A stretch of DNA of 64,000 bases, taken from the NCBI RefSeq assembly GCF_017921835.1, contig NZ_JAGEMN010000001.1:179874-243873 (forward strand), given 5' to 3'. The notes beneath the pieces were generated by a model. That model was not told the origin of the DNA, did no database searches, and saw nothing but the letters and a program-made list of their open reading frames with translations. Position 1 is the stretch's first letter, and each line of letters opens with the position of its first letter. Below, in pieces: positions 34,080-42,093 of the stretch. Source of the DNA: Sporosarcina sp. 6E9. Its GTDB lineage: Bacteria; Bacillota; Bacilli; Bacillales_A; Planococcaceae. The translations under genes and the position numbers were made by a program.

Positions 34080-35195
34080 TTAAGCATTGTATTTAAAGGT
34101 GAGTTTTTCAGTTGTATGTTTTAACACCTCTTCCATATCTACTTCATAACCAATTCCTAAGCCTTCTGGTACTTTAAGTCTGCCGTTTTCAACAACTACC
34201 TCAGGTTTTATAATGTCTTTATGCCAATACCTTGAGGAAGCTGCCGTGTCTCCTGGTAATATGAAATTATCTAAAGATGTAATCGCAATATTATGTGCAC
34301 GTCCAACGCCTGACTCAAGCATTCCGCCGCACCATAATGGGATATTATTTTCCTGGCATAAATCATGAATTTTCTTCGCTTGCGTTAAGCCTCCGACTCT
34401 TCCAATCTTTATATTTATTATTTTACAGCTTCCCAGTTCGATCGCTTGTCTAGCGTCATCATAAGAATAGATACTTTCGTCAAGACAGAAGGGGGTATCG
34501 ATTTCTTTTTGTAATTTTGCATGATCGATTAAATCCCCAGCTGTTAATGGCTGCTCAATCATCATCAAGTTGAATTGATCAAGTTTTTTTAATGTTTCCA
34601 CGTCTTTTAATGTATAGGCAGAATTCGCATCTACCATTAAAGAGATATCGGGAAACTTTTGCCTAATGCTATCTACAATTTGAATGTCTTTGCCGGGGGC
34701 TATTTTCACTTTAATTCGTCGATAATTTTCATCGACTCTTTCTTGAATATTCGTGAGTAAATCATTTATATTCTTTTCAATCCCTAGACTTATCCCAACT
34801 TCAATTGAAGATTTTTTGCCACCCAATACTTGGGCGAGTGACAGATTATTTTCTTTCGCGTATAAGTCCCATATCGCGCCTTCTATGGATGATTTGGCTA
34901 GATGATTGCGTTTAAATGGTTTAAAGAGTTTTTCTAAGTCGTCCGGATGTTCAATGTCGTTATTAAGAACGATTGGGATAAGAAATTTTTCCAACATGAG
35001 TAGACTAGCATCTGTGAATTCTTCAATGTATAGGGGTTCTTTCATTGTCACGCATTCGCCCCAGCCGGTAATCCCATTGTCGCTTTTCACTTCAACTAAT
35101 GCAAACTCTCTCAGTTGCTGCGTACCAAAGCTTGTGGTAAATGGATGTCGCATGTTCATTGTCATTTTGTACACATTGACTTCAGTAATCTTCAT
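34080..35195 (-). CDS. MenC/N-acylamino acid racemase-type enolase superfamily enzyme
   Basis: A 371-residue enolase-superfamily enzyme. Residues: IKVKIAPG (KxK base), metal ligands in VDANSAY, IEQPL and LDESI, and the second base Lys in IINIKIGRVGG. The ending GGMLESGVGRAHNIA and LPGDTAASSRYW is typical of the low-GC o-succinylbenzoate synthase/N-acylamino acid racemase group. No other menaquinone gene lies nearby, so racemisation of N-acyl amino acids is at least as likely as a role in menaquinone synthesis. ATG 35195 follows AAAGGAGATAT. Confidence 0.85.
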   Translation of the reverse strand: MKITEVNVYKMTMNMRHPFTTSFGTQQLREFALVEVKSDNGITGWGECVTMKEPLYIEEFTDASLLMLEKFLIPIVLNNDIEHPDDLEKLFKPFKRNHLAKSSIEGAIWDLYAKENNLSLAQVLGGKKSSIEVGISLGIEKNINDLLTNIQERVDENYRRIKVKIAPGKDIQIVDSIRQKFPDISLMVDANSAYTLKDVETLKKLDQFNLMMIEQPLTAGDLIDHAKLQKEIDTPFCLDESIYSYDDARQAIELGSCKIINIKIGRVGGLTQAKKIHDLCQENNIPLWCGGMLESGVGRAHNIAITSLDNFILPGDTAASSRYWHKDIIKPEVVVENGRLKVPEGLGIGYEVDMEEVLKHTTEKLTFKYNA

Positions 35196-35488
35196 AAATA
35201 TATCTCCTTTTTAATTTGTATGATCCGAGGAAATGACCAATCGTGTCATGTTTTTTACTCCAAACATTAAAGAGCTATAATTGGAATGTAGTAGGGAGCA
35301 AAAAAGAACTAGATACATTATATTTATTCACTAATTCTCGGTTTTGTACCTTGGTTAAGTGAGATCCCCAAGATAGTTATGGCAATGAACGACTAAAGCA
35401 AGTGCAAAAAGTAGTTGTAAGGGTATTGGTAAATAGGTGTGGGGGAATCCTGCGGTTCTGATGTAGCACTAGAGGGTGGAGGTAGCTT

Positions 35489-35875
35489 ATGCAAAAGGAA
35501 GGGTTTGTCTCATTATGGGGAGGGAAAGCCAATTCTTCAGTGGAATTGGAAAAATTACTAGAAATATTTTATACAGAGAAAGGCGATTTTATTCCATCAA
35601 AGTTTGCACAAAGTTTTGGTATTAAGAGGTATGACGATGCTATTAGAGAAGCTGAATTTCACGATGTGGGAGATAACCTACTTAGTCGGCTTTTAGAGGG
35701 GTTTTCTTATGATGAAGTTATAATACCTAAGTTTTTGATAGTCTGTAATGACAGATTACAAGAAAAATACAATGTGGTTATTCTATTATATGACTTTAAA
35801 TATGAAGGAAATAATAAAGAAACCATAATTAATAACAGTAAATTTAAGTTTTTGGGTTCCGTAGAATATATGTAA
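35489..35875 (+). CDS. Imm22-type immunity protein
   Basis: A 128-residue protein matching the Imm22 family: MQKEGFVSLWGGKANSSVEL at the start, GDFIPSKFAQSFGI, a conserved EAEFHDVGDNLLSRLLEGFS YDE, and VVILLYDFKYEG. Imm22 proteins protect against C-terminal toxin domains of polymorphic toxins. No toxin is adjacent, so it is either an orphan that protects against neighbours or a leftover. ATG 35489 follows GGTGGAGGT. It is the only intact immunity gene in the window. Confidence 0.7.
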   Translation: MQKEGFVSLWGGKANSSVELEKLLEIFYTEKGDFIPSKFAQSFGIKRYDDAIREAEFHDVGDNLLSRLLEGFSYDEVIIPKFLIVCNDRLQEKYNVVILLYDFKYEGNNKETIINNSKFKFLGSVEYM

Positions 35876-36002
35876 TTTAGATTCATACCTCATTTGGCAT
35901 TCTGAGGTTTTTCCTCTTATACAGTTCAGTAGTACCAGTCACTCAAACATGAAATGCTGTGTGACTGGCATTTTATTTATAATAAAAATACTTTGAGTTT
36001 TA

Positions 36003-36887
36003 TCAGATTGTCGCTTCTTCAAAGCAGTTTATAGCGTGTTTCAGTGAAAGCAATTGTTCTTCATTCAACGGAATCATTGGTAAGCGCGTACTGCCAACTG
36101 GGATCCCTTTTAAATTTAGAGCTGCTTTTACAGGTGATGGGCTTGGGGCAGCAAAGAGTGCGTTCATTGCCGGCACGAGTTTTCTATGATCCCTAGCTGC
36201 TTGTTCAATATAGCCTCTATTAAAATGCTGAATCATTGTTTGCATTTCATTTCCTAATATATGAGATGCGACCGATACTACGCCTGCTCCGCCGATGGCT
36301 AGTACTGGAATTGTTAAGCTGTCGTCACCGCTGTATAAAGAAAAAGTTCTCGGTGTCCGCTCAATTATTTCAGACATCGCATCTAAATCGCCGCTTGCAT
36401 CTTTGATAGCTACAATATTTGGAATTTCCGATAGACGAACGACTGTATCGACATCGATGCTGGCAGCCGATCGCCCAGGTACGTTATAAAGCATAATTGG
36501 TAAAGTAGTGGTTGATGCAATTGTTTTAAAATGTTGGAAAAGTCCTTCTTGACATGGCTTGTTATAGTAAGGCGTCACAAGCATTACCGCATCGACACCC
36601 GTTTCATCCGCTAATCTTGTTAATTGTACGGATGCTCTTGTGTCATTCGAACCGGTTCCGGCAATAACCGGCACTCTGCCATTCACTGTTTCTACTGTGA
36701 ATTTGAATAATTTTACTTTTTCCTCGGTCGTTAAAGTTGGAGATTCTCCAGTCGTACCTGACACGACTAAACTATCCGTTCCATTCTCAATTAAATGTTC
36801 TATTAAGTTTCTTGTGGCTTCTAAATCGATTTCTCCTTGCCTGTCAAAAGGCGTCACCATAGCTGTTGCAATTTGTCCGAAATTCAT
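36003..36887 (-). CDS. dapA: 4-hydroxy-tetrahydrodipicolinate synthase
   Basis: A 294-residue class I aldolase. Motifs: GTTGESPTL (pyruvate-binding Thr-Thr), MLVTPYYNKP with the catalytic Tyr, MLYNVPGRS, and the Schiff-base Lys in VAIKDASGD. It condenses pyruvate with aspartate semialdehyde in the lysine and dipicolinate pathway. Start ATG 36887 follows GGAGAAAG; a longer frame begins 21 bases earlier. The lysine riboswitch directly upstream confirms the assignment and predicts repression by lysine. It stands alone, so it may be one of several dapA paralogues. Confidence 0.93.
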   Translation of the reverse strand: MNFGQIATAMVTPFDRQGEIDLEATRNLIEHLIENGTDSLVVSGTTGESPTLTTEEKVKLFKFTVETVNGRVPVIAGTGSNDTRASVQLTRLADETGVDAVMLVTPYYNKPCQEGLFQHFKTIASTTTLPIMLYNVPGRSAASIDVDTVVRLSEIPNIVAIKDASGDLDAMSEIIERTPRTFSLYSGDDSLTIPVLAIGGAGVVSVASHILGNEMQTMIQHFNRGYIEQAARDHRKLVPAMNALFAAPSPSPVKAALNLKGIPVGSTRLPMIPLNEEQLLSLKHAINCFEEATI

Positions 36888-36962
36888 TCTTTCTCCACAT
36901 CCTATCAATTATTTTGTTGATCAAACAGAGGGAGAAGGGCATTTTGCAAATGAATGCAAAAA

Positions 36963-36988
36963 AGCAACAACGAGGGCTCGTTGTTGCT
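36963..36988 (-). terminator. lysine-riboswitch terminator
   Basis: AGCAACAACGAG and CTCGTTGTTGCT form a perfect 12-bp stem; on the minus strand TTTTTTGC follows. Confidence 0.88.
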
Positions 36989-37017
36989 CTGAAATAATCA
37001 TTTATTTCATTGCATGA

Positions 37018-37183
37018 GATAGCCCTCCATATAGTTTCCTATATGACAATCCTGGACTTATTCAACCCAGAACCAGCTTCGAGACAATAAGGTTCTCTCC
37101 ACTTCGGCAAATTCCCCTTTTCACAACCTTCACTGGATCCTATTATCCTCAAGTTGTGTACTAATGGTTTTTGCGCCTCTATC
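37018..37183 (-). promoter_or_regulatory. lysine riboswitch (L-box)
   Basis: On the minus strand: GATAGAGGCGC, ATTAGTACA, GTGAAAAGGGGAATTTGCCG AAG, CTGGGTTG and the closing CTATC are the conserved L-box parts. It lies about 130 bases before dapA, with a terminator between. Confidence 0.92.
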
Positions 37184-37387
37184 CTTATTTCAAGTTTGAA
37201 ATAAGAGTATGTTTAATTACTACGACTCTACATGTAATCTTGTGAATTTGCAAGTGAAATAGAGTTGCAATTTTCAATACGTTATACTTGGCACTTCAAA
37301 AATATCTAATGTTATACTTGAATTTACATGGTGATTCGCTCCTGCTAATTTGTGGCAATCAAAAAAACACTACTAGGAGGATTATTT

Positions 37388-37876
37388 ATGATAAATGATA
37401 CAGACTTGAAGCATCTACGACGTTGCATCGAACTAGCGAACGTAGCGCTAGAAAAAGGTGACGAGCCATTTGGTTCGGTACTGGTGTCAGCTAACGGGGA
37501 TGTGCTTGCAGAAGATCATAACCACGTTGGAAGTGGTGATCACACACAACACCCAGAATTTGCTTTGGCACGCTGGGCAGCCGAGAATATGACGATGGAA
37601 GATCGAGAGCAGGCGACAGTGTACACTTCGGGTGAACATTGCCCAATGTGTGCTGCGGCCCACGGTTGGGTCGGTTTAGGTCGAATTGTATATGTCAGCT
37701 CGTCCAAACAACTGGTCCAGTGGTTGAGCGAAATGGGGGTTGACGTAGCGCAATCGCGCGTTCGTAATCTGGCGATTGAAGATGTTATTCGTGATACTAG
37801 AGTAGATGGGCCGGTTCCTGAACTCGCGGAGGAAGTTCGCGAACTCCACCGTCAGTTTTACGCGGGGAAACGTTAA
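37388..37876 (+). CDS. nucleoside/cytidine deaminase-family protein
   Basis: A 162-residue zinc deaminase. HPEF (His-x-Glu) near residue 58 and EHCPMC (Cys-x2-Cys) near 87-92 are the zinc and proton-relay residues; EKGDEPFGSVLV is the usual N-terminal pattern. It is nearest to guanine deaminase/tRNA-adenosine deaminase-like proteins. Start ATG 37388 follows AGGAGGATTATTT. Its base composition is a little more GC-rich than its neighbours. Real substrate unknown: guanine, cytosine or another aminated heterocycle. Confidence 0.85.
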   Translation: MINDTDLKHLRRCIELANVALEKGDEPFGSVLVSANGDVLAEDHNHVGSGDHTQHPEFALARWAAENMTMEDREQATVYTSGEHCPMCAAAHGWVGLGRIVYVSSSKQLVQWLSEMGVDVAQSRVRNLAIEDVIRDTRVDGPVPELAEEVRELHRQFYAGKR

Positions 37877-37883
37877 ATCCCAA

Positions 37884-37912
37884 TTGACAGAAAACTCCGG
37901 TTGTGGTATACT
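37884..37912 (+). promoter_or_regulatory. sigma-A promoter of the S-box transcript
   Basis: TTGACA (37884-37889), 17-base spacer, TATACT (37907-37912). It lies directly upstream of the SAM riboswitch. Confidence 0.8.
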
Positions 37913-37930
37913 CCAAGGAACTAAATAATA

Positions 37931-38037
37931 AACTCTTAACTTATTGAGAGAGATGGAGGGAATTGGCCCGACGAAGTCTCAGCAACCTGCCAGGTGGTAA
38001 GGTGCTAAATCCAACAGGGGAACCTGAATGATGAGGA
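37931..38037 (+). promoter_or_regulatory. SAM-I riboswitch (S-box)
   Basis: TTGAGAGAGATGGAGGGAAT, TGGCCCGACGAAGTCTCAGC, AACCTGCC, AAGGTGCTAAATCCAACAGG and TGATGAGGAG are the conserved S-box parts. The terminator at 38054-38083 follows. It controls the small gene at 38113. Confidence 0.92.
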
Positions 38038-38053
38038 GAAATTTTTGTATGCA

Positions 38054-38083
38054 AACTCTTCTCTCTACTGGGAAGAGTTTTTT
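38054..38083 (+). terminator. S-box expression-platform terminator
   Basis: AACTCTTC and GGAAGAGTT pair, followed by TTTTTATTT. Overlap of its 5' arm with an antiterminator is likely. Confidence 0.85.
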
Positions 38084-38112
38084 ATTTAGAAAAAATTTCT
38101 GGAGGGTTTTTA

Positions 38113-38391
38113 ATGAAAAAATTACAACAGTTATATGCGGAACGTGAACGATTAAAAGGTCGAGAGGCAACTGGAGTTGCGGGTGCGATGTTAAGGCATC
38201 AAAAGATTTCACAAGTAGAGAAAGAAATCGCTTATTACGAACTTGGTGACAGTATCTCTAGGGCAGAAATACAGGAAGAGTTGGCGGAAATTGAATCGTT
38301 GCAAGCAGAAATTGACCGTTTAACTGCAGTAGTTACTGAAAGAAGACGTATCTTAAAAACGAGTGTATTTGGTGGTCACGCTGCGATTTAA
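38113..38391 (+). CDS. small coiled-coil protein under SAM riboswitch
   Basis: A 92-residue soluble protein with no known family. Two charged heptad-like stretches (LQQLYAERERLKGREA; EIQEELAEIESLQAEIDRL) flank a small glycine/alanine-rich piece GVAGAMLRHQKIS, and the C-terminus is RRRILKTSVFGGHAAI. Coiled-coil dimerisation is likely. ATG 38113 follows GGAGGG. It is the only gene between the S-box terminator and a following relic, so the riboswitch regulates this gene alone. That ties it to methionine/SAM supply, but its activity is unknown. Confidence 0.75.
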   Translation: MKKLQQLYAERERLKGREATGVAGAMLRHQKISQVEKEIAYYELGDSISRAEIQEELAEIESLQAEIDRLTAVVTERRRILKTSVFGGHAAI

Positions 38392-38690
38392 TGGTTAGCT
38401 AAACATCTACAGATTCGATATATTATCGAAAAATGAAGGTTTTTTAACATAGAAATGAATTATTGCTATTCGTTTATCGGATTATGGCTATCAATTATTT
38501 TCAATAGGTCATACAATTTGATGATCCTGATTTTCCAATAGCTAGGGAACTATTTAATTTACTTTATCAGCAATTCTCTAGATTAAACGGAGCAGCCATT
38601 TGTAACGCACAGAAATAGATGAGTCAATTGTATATTTCGACAAAACAAACCCGTAAATGTTAGTAGGAGTCTAACGTTTATGGGGGTTTA
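38392..38690 (+). pseudogene. unknown gene relic, then terminator
   Basis: At 38460-38620 plus-strand frames read YGYQLFSIGHTI and, after a frame change, FDDPDFPIARELFNLLYQQF and LNGAAICNAQK before a stop. This looks like the tail of a decayed gene. At 38646-38690 AAACCCGTAAATGTTAG and CTAACGTTTATGGGGGTTT form a bidirectional terminator-like stem. Nothing is recognised in 38700-38860. Confidence 0.35.
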
Positions 38691-38903
38691 ATTTAGGTGT
38701 TTTTATAAAATGATAAAACAATGAATAGAGGTCGAGGTGTATTTGAGAAAAGTTTAATTATTAATTGGAGACGCCGTAATAAGAGTAGTGGGAATTATTG
38801 AAATGCACCCATACGAAAGCCCTATTTTTAGATATATTAGAGTAAATAATAAATTCTGACTTGTAACACATTGTGCGGTGTGTTAAATTAATTAACAATA
38901 TCG

Positions 38904-38925
38904 TTTTTGAATCCGCATTCAAAAA
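38904..38925. promoter_or_regulatory. LacI-type operator 1
   Basis: TTTTGAATCCGCATTCAAAA is the same 20-bp site as the perfect palindrome at 40831 with one central change. It lies 28 bases before the regulator gene, so autoregulation is likely. A TAACACA/TGTGTTA repeat is at 38864-38885. Confidence 0.7.
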
Positions 38926-38952
38926 TTAAATATTAAGATGGGGTCATACAAA

Positions 38953-39984
38953 ATGAAAGAAAGAGTAAATGCATATGATGTGGCAAAACGGGCAGGGGTT
39001 TCCCAATCAACTGTTTCCAGAGTATTGAATAATTATTCGCATGTGAAAAAGTCAACGAGAGAAAGGGTTCTTGCTGCGGTAGATGAACTAGGTTTCACAC
39101 CGGACGAAATTGCAAGAAGTTTAGCGAATAATAAAACGCGGACAATAGGTTTAATCGTAGGAAATATTTCAAACCCCTTTTACGCTGAAACTGCGCATAT
39201 TATCTTAAGAGAAGCAAGAGATTATGATTATGATGTAATCATTGTGGATACTGATTCAGATGAAAGTAGTTTTGACCGATCAATCCAAACATTAATTGGA
39301 AAACGTGTTGATGGAATTATTGTTGCATCTGTGAGAAAAGATAATAAAAAGATTAGTGAGTTATTTAAGTTGAATTTCCCGATAATTTGTTACAATCGAA
39401 AAGTTGATGACGATAGGAATACAAACTTTGTTGTAGTAGACAATAAACAGGGAGCTAAAATGGCTGTGAATCATTTAATCCAGCTAAATCATCAAAGAAT
39501 TGCTTACATTTCGGGCCCTTGTACATATTCTACTTTTAATGATCGGTTTCTTGGTTACCAGTCTGCTCTAAAAGAAAATGGAATCGATTATGATAAACGC
39601 TTGGTCTATCAAAACGAACTTTCTTTTGATAAGGTATTTCAGTTTTCACTGGATTTAATGCGGAATCAAAATCGACCTACAAGTTTTTTTGCTTCTACGG
39701 ACCATATCGCACTAGCAGTAATGGATGCCGCTGCACAGAATGGCCTTCATATACCGTACGACATATCGATTATCGGATTCGACAACATAGATATAGCAAG
39801 TAGTCCCTATATTGGTCTAAGTACAATTTCTCAACAAAAGAAAAAGATGGCGTCATTAGTATTAAAAGAACTAATAGCGATAATTGATAAGAAGAGTGAT
39901 CAATTAATACAAATTACCTTAGAGCCAGAACTACTAATTCGAAAATCAACAGGAATGAATACTCAAATTAGGAATAATAGATAA
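38953..39984 (+). CDS. LacI-family regulator of the catabolic cluster
   Basis: A 343-residue LacI/GalR regulator: RVNAYDVAKRAGVSQSTVSRVL helix-turn-helix and ELGFTPDEIARSLANNKTRT hinge, then effector domain (IGLIVGNISNPFYAETA; FFASTDHIALAVMDAA). The first residues before MKERVNAY may not be translated: ATG 38953 has GATGGGG at a good distance, while ATG 38938 overlaps that site. It is encoded directly before the catabolic genes and matched by two palindromic operators. The inducer is probably the unknown substrate of the cluster. Confidence 0.88.
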   Translation: MKERVNAYDVAKRAGVSQSTVSRVLNNYSHVKKSTRERVLAAVDELGFTPDEIARSLANNKTRTIGLIVGNISNPFYAETAHIILREARDYDYDVIIVDTDSDESSFDRSIQTLIGKRVDGIIVASVRKDNKKISELFKLNFPIICYNRKVDDDRNTNFVVVDNKQGAKMAVNHLIQLNHQRIAYISGPCTYSTFNDRFLGYQSALKENGIDYDKRLVYQNELSFDKVFQFSLDLMRNQNRPTSFFASTDHIALAVMDAAAQNGLHIPYDISIIGFDNIDIASSPYIGLSTISQQKKKMASLVLKELIAIIDKKSDQLIQITLEPELLIRKSTGMNTQIRNNR

Positions 39985-40039
39985 TGAAATGTTTTTACTA
40001 GGTTCAGTTAGTAAAGGTGAGTAAGGAGGAAGTTTAACC

Positions 40040-40816
40040 ATGGGTAGATTTAATATACAATCCTACTTCGATTTAACTGATCAGACAGCGATTGTAACAG
40101 GTGCAAGCAAAGGAATTGGAAGAGAAATCGCCCTATTATTGGCAGATTGCGGTGCAAACATTGCTTTAATAGCAAGGAATAAAGAAGAATTAGAAGATGT
40201 TTCTCGCGAGATTGAAAAGTTAGGAAGAAAGTCTTTGCCAATAACACTTGATTTAACAAATACGAATGAAATCGAAGAAGTGATAAATCGTATTTACAAA
40301 CATTTTGGGAGAATTGATATATTAATTAACAATGCAGGAATAAATATTCCCGAGCCGGCTGAAGAAGTTACTATTGAAAACTGGGATTTAATTATGAATA
40401 TCAATTTAAAAAGCGTTTTCTTTACTACTAAAGCCGTAGGTAAGTATATGAAAGAGCGCGACAGAGGAAAAATAATTAATATGTCTTCTCAGATGGCGTT
40501 TGTCGGTTATTACAATAGAAGTGCCTATTCAACAAGTAAAGGTGGAATTACCCAACTAACGAAAGCGCTTGCAATCGAGTGGGCTCCCAACAATATCAAT
40601 GTGAATGCATTAGCACCGACTTTTATTGAAACACCAATGACAAAAGCAATGTTTGAAGATCAAGCGTTTAAAGATGAAGTGTTAAATAGAATTCCTCTTG
40701 GAAGACTAGCTAAAACAGAAGATCTTTTCGGAGCCATTATTTATTTGGCTTCAAATGCATCAGATATGGTTACTGGTCAAACTTTAATTGTTGATGGAGG
40801 TTGGACTGTTTGGTGA
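40040..40816 (+). CDS. short-chain dehydrogenase/reductase
   Basis: A 258-residue SDR enzyme, first structural gene of the cluster. NAD(P) site TGASKGIG near residue 20, INNAGIN near 95, catalytic Ser in MSSQMAF and YSTSKGG (Tyr-x3-Lys) near 160. The opening IQSYFDLTDQTAIVTGAS is like gluconate 5-dehydrogenase and related sugar-acid reductases. The ribosome site is AAGGAGGAAG. A role in oxidising or reducing a hydroxyl of the imported compound fits its position. Confidence 0.88.
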   Translation: MGRFNIQSYFDLTDQTAIVTGASKGIGREIALLLADCGANIALIARNKEELEDVSREIEKLGRKSLPITLDLTNTNEIEEVINRIYKHFGRIDILINNAGINIPEPAEEVTIENWDLIMNINLKSVFFTTKAVGKYMKERDRGKIINMSSQMAFVGYYNRSAYSTSKGGITQLTKALAIEWAPNNINVNALAPTFIETPMTKAMFEDQAFKDEVLNRIPLGRLAKTEDLFGAIIYLASNASDMVTGQTLIVDGGWTVW

Positions 40817-40830
40817 TTAATTTTAACGCA

Positions 40831-40850
40831 TTTTGAATGCGCATTCAAAA
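40831..40850. promoter_or_regulatory. LacI-type operator 2, perfect palindrome
   Basis: TTTTGAATGCGCATTCAAAA is a perfect 20-bp palindrome, 36 bases before ATG 40867. Together with 38904-38925 it defines the regulator's site and offers a loop of about 1.9 kb. Confidence 0.75.
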
Positions 40851-40866
40851 AAAGGGGGGAAATGAA

Positions 40867-42093
40867 ATGGTTAAGATACATACTGATGTAAAGCTAGGAA
40901 ACGATAAGGAATATAACTTTCAAGATTTTAGAAGTCCAGGTGTGCTTCGCTTTGGAAATGGAGCAATATCATCTATTAAAGAAGAAATTGAAAAGTTAAA
41001 GGTGAAAAAAGTTTGTATTATTAGTGACAAAGGACTTGAAAGAGTAGGGCTAGTCCAAAAAGTTATTAATCTTCTAGATCCGATTGGAATTACTATTACT
41101 ACATTTACTGAATTAGAAGGCGAGCCTTCTTTTCAGCTGGTTGAGCAAGCATCCAAGATGGTAAAAGAAAAACAATGCGATTTAGTTATAGGAATTGGTG
41201 GTGGGAGCGCTTTAGATGTTGCCAAAGTAGCTGCTGCATTAGGGGATAAAGAGGAATTAATACCTTATTTAAGCGGAGCTCAAACGATAGAGGGTCGTAA
41301 TATACATTGTATCTTATTACCGACAACATCTGGCACGGGCTCGGAGGTAACAATGAATGCTATTTTTGGCGATAAAGAACAAGGGGTGAAGAGAGGTATT
41401 GTCAGTCCTGCTCTGTTACCTGATATAGCAATTATTGATCCGGAATTAACAATTTCCTGCCCGCCAACAGTCACAGCTGCATCCGGTATAGATGCTTTTA
41501 CACACGCGCTTGAATCGTATATATCAGTAAATGCGACTCCGTTGACAAAGATTTACGCTGAAAAGGCTATGAAACTATTTCCAATTTATATTACAAAAGC
41601 GGTTCATAATGGAGTAGATATTGAGGCACGAAGTGGTATGAGTTGGGTCAGTGTCCTTGCGGGAGTAACACTTGCGAACGCAGGAGTTGGAGCGGTTCAT
41701 GCACTCGCGTATCCATTGGGAGGAACATATAGCATTGAACACGGAGTAGCAAATGCGTTGTTAATGCCATTTGTATTTAAGGTTATTGGAAAGACATGTG
41801 TAAATGAAATGGTAAACGTTGCATCATTTTTACAGTTAGGAGATTTTAGTAGTAATCGATATCAAGCATTAGATACCGTTGTTGATTACCTATTTGGCTT
41901 ACTTGAAGAACTCAATTTACCTACATCTCTTAAAGAATTGGATGTTACCGAAGAATCGCTGCCATTATTAGCAGAACAAGCGTCAAAAGTGAATCGACTT
42001 CTTGCAAATACGCCATATCGGCTGTCACAAGAAAAAATCTTGGCAATCTATAAAAATGCTTATAACGGGAACGTAGGTGAATTTGAATCATGA
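40867..42093 (+). CDS. iron-containing alcohol dehydrogenase
   Basis: A 408-residue group III alcohol dehydrogenase. NAD site GIGGGSALDVAKVAAALG, and metal ligands in ASGIDAFTHALESYIS, GAVHALAYPLGGTYSIEHG and nearby His. LLPTTSGTGSEVTMNAIF is the usual family stretch. Start ATG 40867 follows GGGGGG; the frame is open from 40837, but that part overlaps operator 2. It should interconvert an alcohol with an aldehyde that the next gene oxidises. The last four bases overlap the next start (ATGA). Confidence 0.9.
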   Translation: MVKIHTDVKLGNDKEYNFQDFRSPGVLRFGNGAISSIKEEIEKLKVKKVCIISDKGLERVGLVQKVINLLDPIGITITTFTELEGEPSFQLVEQASKMVKEKQCDLVIGIGGGSALDVAKVAAALGDKEELIPYLSGAQTIEGRNIHCILLPTTSGTGSEVTMNAIFGDKEQGVKRGIVSPALLPDIAIIDPELTISCPPTVTAASGIDAFTHALESYISVNATPLTKIYAEKAMKLFPIYITKAVHNGVDIEARSGMSWVSVLAGVTLANAGVGAVHALAYPLGGTYSIEHGVANALLMPFVFKVIGKTCVNEMVNVASFLQLGDFSSNRYQALDTVVDYLFGLLEELNLPTSLKELDVTEESLPLLAEQASKVNRLLANTPYRLSQEKILAIYKNAYNGNVGEFES

